Source: Chrysomallon squamiferum (Eukaryota > Mollusca > Gastropoda > Neomphalida > Peltospiridae). Taken from it: a DNA stretch of 55,000 bases. Shown here piece after piece: positions 51,824-55,000 of the stretch (the first letter of the stretch is position 1; each line of letters starts with the position of its first letter). The translations under genes and the position numbers were made by a program. The notes below the pieces were generated by a model that worked only from the letters and a program-made list of their open reading frames with translations, searched no databases and was not told the DNA's origin. The DNA lies in assembly GCA_012295275.1 (NCBI GenBank), contig CM022677.1, positions 10,742,521-10,797,520 on the forward strand, given 5' to 3'.

Positions 51824-53106
51824 GGCAGGTTAGTATCAGTACACTGAAAACACACCCACATATCTGCTCACTCTCACTAGGCAAATATAAACACACATAA
51901 CATACACTTTTAAGCACACATACATATACATGCACATAGACATACATACACATATATTTTTCTTCCACTAATGTTCTTAAGCAATCCTTACTGAACAAAA
52001 ACATCTTTAATGCTTGTTTTTTTTTTTAAATTTTTAAATATTGTTGGATATTTATTGTATTATTTGTTGTTCCAGATCATTTGGTATTTTGGAATTCAAG
52101 TTGGTGGAAGCAGTAACTTGAACCAGGATTCATGAGATTATGAAAATGTGATAGACAAAGCTATTGTGATTGTTGACGCATGTACACATAAATACATACA
52201 TATAAAGATACACATGACACAGATGCAAGTAACAACACACACACACGAGACACTCTATTACATGTTGGTATGTTGACATGCTAAAAGGCAGCTGTTGATG
52301 AGATATGTTGACATGCTAGAAGGCAGCTGTTGATGAGATATGTTGACATGCTAGAAGGCAGCTGTTGGTGAGATATGTTGACATGCTAGAAGGCAGCTGT
52401 TGATGAGATATGTTGACATGCTAGAAGGCAGCTGTTGATGAGATATGTTGACATGCTAGAAGGCAGCTGTTGATAAGATATCTTGTTATGATAGAAGACA
52501 GCTGTTGATGAAATATCTAGTTATGATAGAAGGCAGCTGTTGATGAGATACCTAGTTACAATAGAAGAGCACCATTGGGAAAACATCAAGCAGCAGCTGA
52601 AGTTAAGCTTTAATATTTCAATGAGGCAAAATACCTGGTGCTGGGAAGCATGTGTGACACTGAAAAGGTTAACAGCAGTGATGAAAGTCTACAGAAAATG
52701 GAGTCTGATTATACCCGAAACATTCTGAGAAAATCATGTTAAGATTGTGTTGTTGGACAAATATCATCATTGTAATAACAGAAATAGAAAATAATTTGTT
52801 TAATTTGAATGAAACTATTTTCTAAATTCATTTCAGTTAAGATAACTTGATTTTCTTGTTTCTACATTTTAAAATCTGTATTATTACAACTGAAACATTA
52901 ATTGAATATTTTATAATTCTGAAGTCACTTGATTCTGTTCATTTACAAAGAATATTAATTTTTTGCTTTTAAACTTTCACATTTTAAACTAATCCTGATT
53001 TCAGTTTATTAAATATTACTGCATCTACATTTTTTTTTTTGCTTTATATGTGTGTATGTGTGTGTATTTATTATTATTTTTACTTAGTTTTATAAATTAT
53101 AATAAA
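51824..53106 (+). other. Probable 3' UTR of the TNFR-like gene, with an intron
   Basis: A donor GGCAG|GTTAGT at 51,828/51,829 lies six bases after the stop, and an acceptor TTGTTCCAG ends at 52,075. The junction is so close to the stop that nonsense-mediated decay would not be expected. A candidate AATAAA is at 53,101-53,106. Confidence 0.45.
52270..52570 (+). repeat. 35-bp minisatellite, about 8 copies
   Basis: The unit begins ATGTTGACATGCTAGAAGGC and ends AGCTGTTGATGAGAT. Six near-perfect copies start at 52,270 and repeat every 35 bp. Two to three diverged copies (ATCTAGTTATGATAGAAGGC type) follow. The array lies in the probable 3' UTR. Confidence 0.95.
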
Positions 53107-53109
53107 GTA

Positions 53110-53890
53110 AAGTCTTGGAAAGTTTTGGAAATAATAAATAAATAGATATTAAAATAAGATTGATTTATAAATAATTATGTAACTGCAGAAAATATTTAAG
53201 TGCTTTCAATTTGTTGTTTAATAATTTATTAACCTATTAAACAGAATCATTTTTTAACCTTTTAAATAGAATAATTTTTATAGTATTTTACAGTGGTTTA
53301 CTAATTCTAACATTTTAATCATGGCAGAAATTATGATTACAAATATTAAATTTCACAGCAGCTTGAAATTCAATTTCTTTATTTCTTCTTTTTTTTCCCC
53401 TTAATTTTATAAACTATAACAATAATGAAAAAAGAAGATTTATTTATAAGTAATTATGTAACTGCTGAAAATATTTAAGCACTTTAAATTTGTTGTTCAG
53501 TCCAAAGATAAGTAAATCCAAAGAGATAAATATGTATATAGACAGTAATAATCTTATTATGTATATAGATAGTAATAATAAACAATAATATTTTATGATT
53601 AATTTTAGCTGTTAATATTTAAATCTAGATATAATCATGTTGCCAATAGTGAAATGTTTTAAATTAATACATTCATATATTTTATAACATTTTTAATATC
53701 CTTTGAAAATACAGTTTGTATCTAATTATAGTTGTTTTGTTGTCTTTTCTGCAAACTTATTAACTTATTTAAAATCAGTATTATATGAAACATTTCAAAA
53801 TGGCTTACATTAAGAATTTAAACAAACAAACAAACAAACAAACAAAAAATCCCAGAAGAAAAATAACCTGAAAAGGATGTCAGTGCTTTT
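53110..53890. other. A+T-rich stretch without a recognised gene
   Basis: I see only a small duplicated motif ('TTATAAATAATTATGTAACTGC..AAAATATTTAAG', near 53,166 and 53,445), one copy of the TTATGATTAATTTTAG unit also found in the TNFR-like introns, and an AAAC array near 53,820. Confidence 0.55.
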
Positions 53891-53899
53891 GTTCTATTA

Positions 53900-54560
53900 A
53901 TAACAAATTCAGTGGTCCCCCTTTCTCATAATGCACCACCCTTTAAATAGCACAGTTTTGTACATTGCTTGTGTATTTATGTGTGAATGGATGATTCATC
54001 ATCCATTAAAGCTTTTTTTATGCAAATGACTAGCTTTTTGGTGTCACCCTTCCTTAAAGATAGATAATCATTTGACAGTAGAACTTTTAAAACCACCAGG
54101 AAAATTCTTTTCCTTTTGTGAAATAAGAAAAAGAACTCAGTAACATATTAAGAGTTGAAAATAAACCAGCTGGTGAAATTCTGATTATCTTTTCTTAACT
54201 TCCATTGCCAACTTGCAGGTGCATTTTTTTCTTTACACATGATTTAATGTTCTCCACTTTGATTCATTTTAATCTTATCAAAGCTATTTCTGTGAGTCAA
54301 CTCATATTCATTTGCCAACACAACAGAATTTCTGAGATCATTAACCTGACGTTCACATAAATAGGTTCGAACATCTACTATGTACATCAAAACAGGCTGT
54401 GTAAGATATTCAAAATTAGCTGACCTACGTTGCCTATCAAAAGTGATTTATTTATTTCTAGCAAACTCAACTCTTCTTTTGACAAGTTCATCATTTTTGT
54501 CTGTCAGTTTCAGATACCAACTCAGAAACAAATAAAAATGCTTGCTTCAGAAAAAGCAAT
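53900..54560 (-). pseudogene. Decayed LTR-retrotransposon gag fragment
   Basis: On the minus strand, about 54,440-54,260 gives VLMYIVDVRTYLCERQVND, then VVLANEYELTHRNSF. This matches the gag pattern of a short helical region with 'D(I/V)RTYL.E..V..L..A..LA(D/N)EY.LTH'. Further along, near 53,930, a C...GDH-like motif resembles a degenerate zinc knuckle. Stops occur throughout. No LTRs or polymerase region were found in the window. Confidence 0.5.
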
Positions 54561-55000
54561 TTTTGTGAGACAAGCCTCTTCTTTAGTTTTATATATATAT
54601 ATATATATATAAATATATATGATCAGAGAAATTCTGTTGTGCCAGAGCTATTCAGAAAAGTTGAAAGAGAATTTTTTGTTTGACTTCTGTTAGTTCAGGC
54701 TTGAAAATGAATAATTTAAAGAAAATTTTCTGGAGCAGATTTTGTAATTTAGTAATGGCAAAGAAGATATATTTTTTTTTACACATTTACACATGTGCAC
54801 TGTGCATAGTCTATCTATACCTCTTATTTCCTGTTCTTTATCTTTTTTGTTTGTTGTCATGTTGTCACAAAACCGTGAGTTTTTCACCTGATGAAAAAGT
54901 ATATCCAATCTGACGTAAACTATTTACGTATATTTGAAATTCTTGTATTGTGTTTTGAGAGGAAATGAAATAATTATAATGATAAAAATGATGATAAAAT
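54561..55000. other. Window end without a recognised gene
   Basis: An AT microsatellite at about 54,589-54,620 and A+T-rich unique sequence. The short open frames on both strands have no recognisable pattern. Confidence 0.5.

Noticed and set aside
52270-52570. CRISPR-like array
   Set aside because: The units are contiguous 35-bp tandem copies without spacers, in a eukaryotic gene context.

Overview
The window is animal nuclear DNA. It is very A+T-rich, its genes have many GT-AG introns, and long microsatellites (CA/GT, GA/CT, ATT, ACT) fill introns and intergenic space. This texture, together with secreted proteins built from antistasin-like modules and a terminal domain containing YCGGC, suggests a lophotrochozoan, most likely a mollusc and perhaps a cephalopod. 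That identification is an inference. I found no rRNA, tRNA, CRISPR array or prokaryotic feature.

Layout: (1) 1-8,800 is repeat-rich flank with no recognisable gene. (2) 8,801-about 21,780 (+) is a divergent SLC6-family transporter gene. Its 14 coding exons splice in consistent phase to an open frame of 608 residues. Its introns hold microsatellites, a 12-copy minisatellite, a 217-bp hAT-type MITE with a perfect 8-bp target duplication, and a decayed duplicate of exon 11. The 3' UTR is itself repetitive. (3) 21,800-29,600 is A+T-rich intergenic DNA with diverged tandem repeats and a recent direct duplication of about 255 bp. (4) 32,676-29,650 (-) is an ankyrin-repeat plus SOCS-box (ASB-like) gene. 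An in-frame TGA interrupts its next-to-last ankyrin repeat, and two same-phase splice donors flank that segment. (5) 33,000-33,300 is a CpG-bearing interval between divergent genes with two adjacent perfect CRE palindromes. (6) 33,796-40,220 (+) is a secreted protein with four antistasin-like modules, Met/Asn/Gly repeats and a C-terminal Cys-rich domain. (7) 41,675-45,357 (+) is a two-exon secreted protein with one Ig-like domain. Its long intron carries a dead MULE-type transposon, another coding-like degenerate island, and decayed copies of its own second exon. (8) 47,200-about 53,100 (+) is a TNF-receptor-like gene with a candidate promoter carrying kB, HSE, CCAAT and TATA motifs, two duplicated 27-nt exons, and a hydrophobic C-terminus with no cytoplasmic tail. 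(9) 52,270-55,000 holds a 35-bp minisatellite, the probable 3' UTR, and on the minus strand a decayed retrotransposon gag.

No operon-like logic links these genes. Three of the five encode secreted or cell-surface proteins. The TNF-receptor-like and Ig-like genes would fit an immune or cell-recognition role (inference). Local duplication that copies exons or splice sites recurs in four of the five genes: decayed exon 11 in SLC6, a triplicated donor in the antistasin gene, decayed Ig exons, and duplicated mini-exons in the TNFR-like gene.
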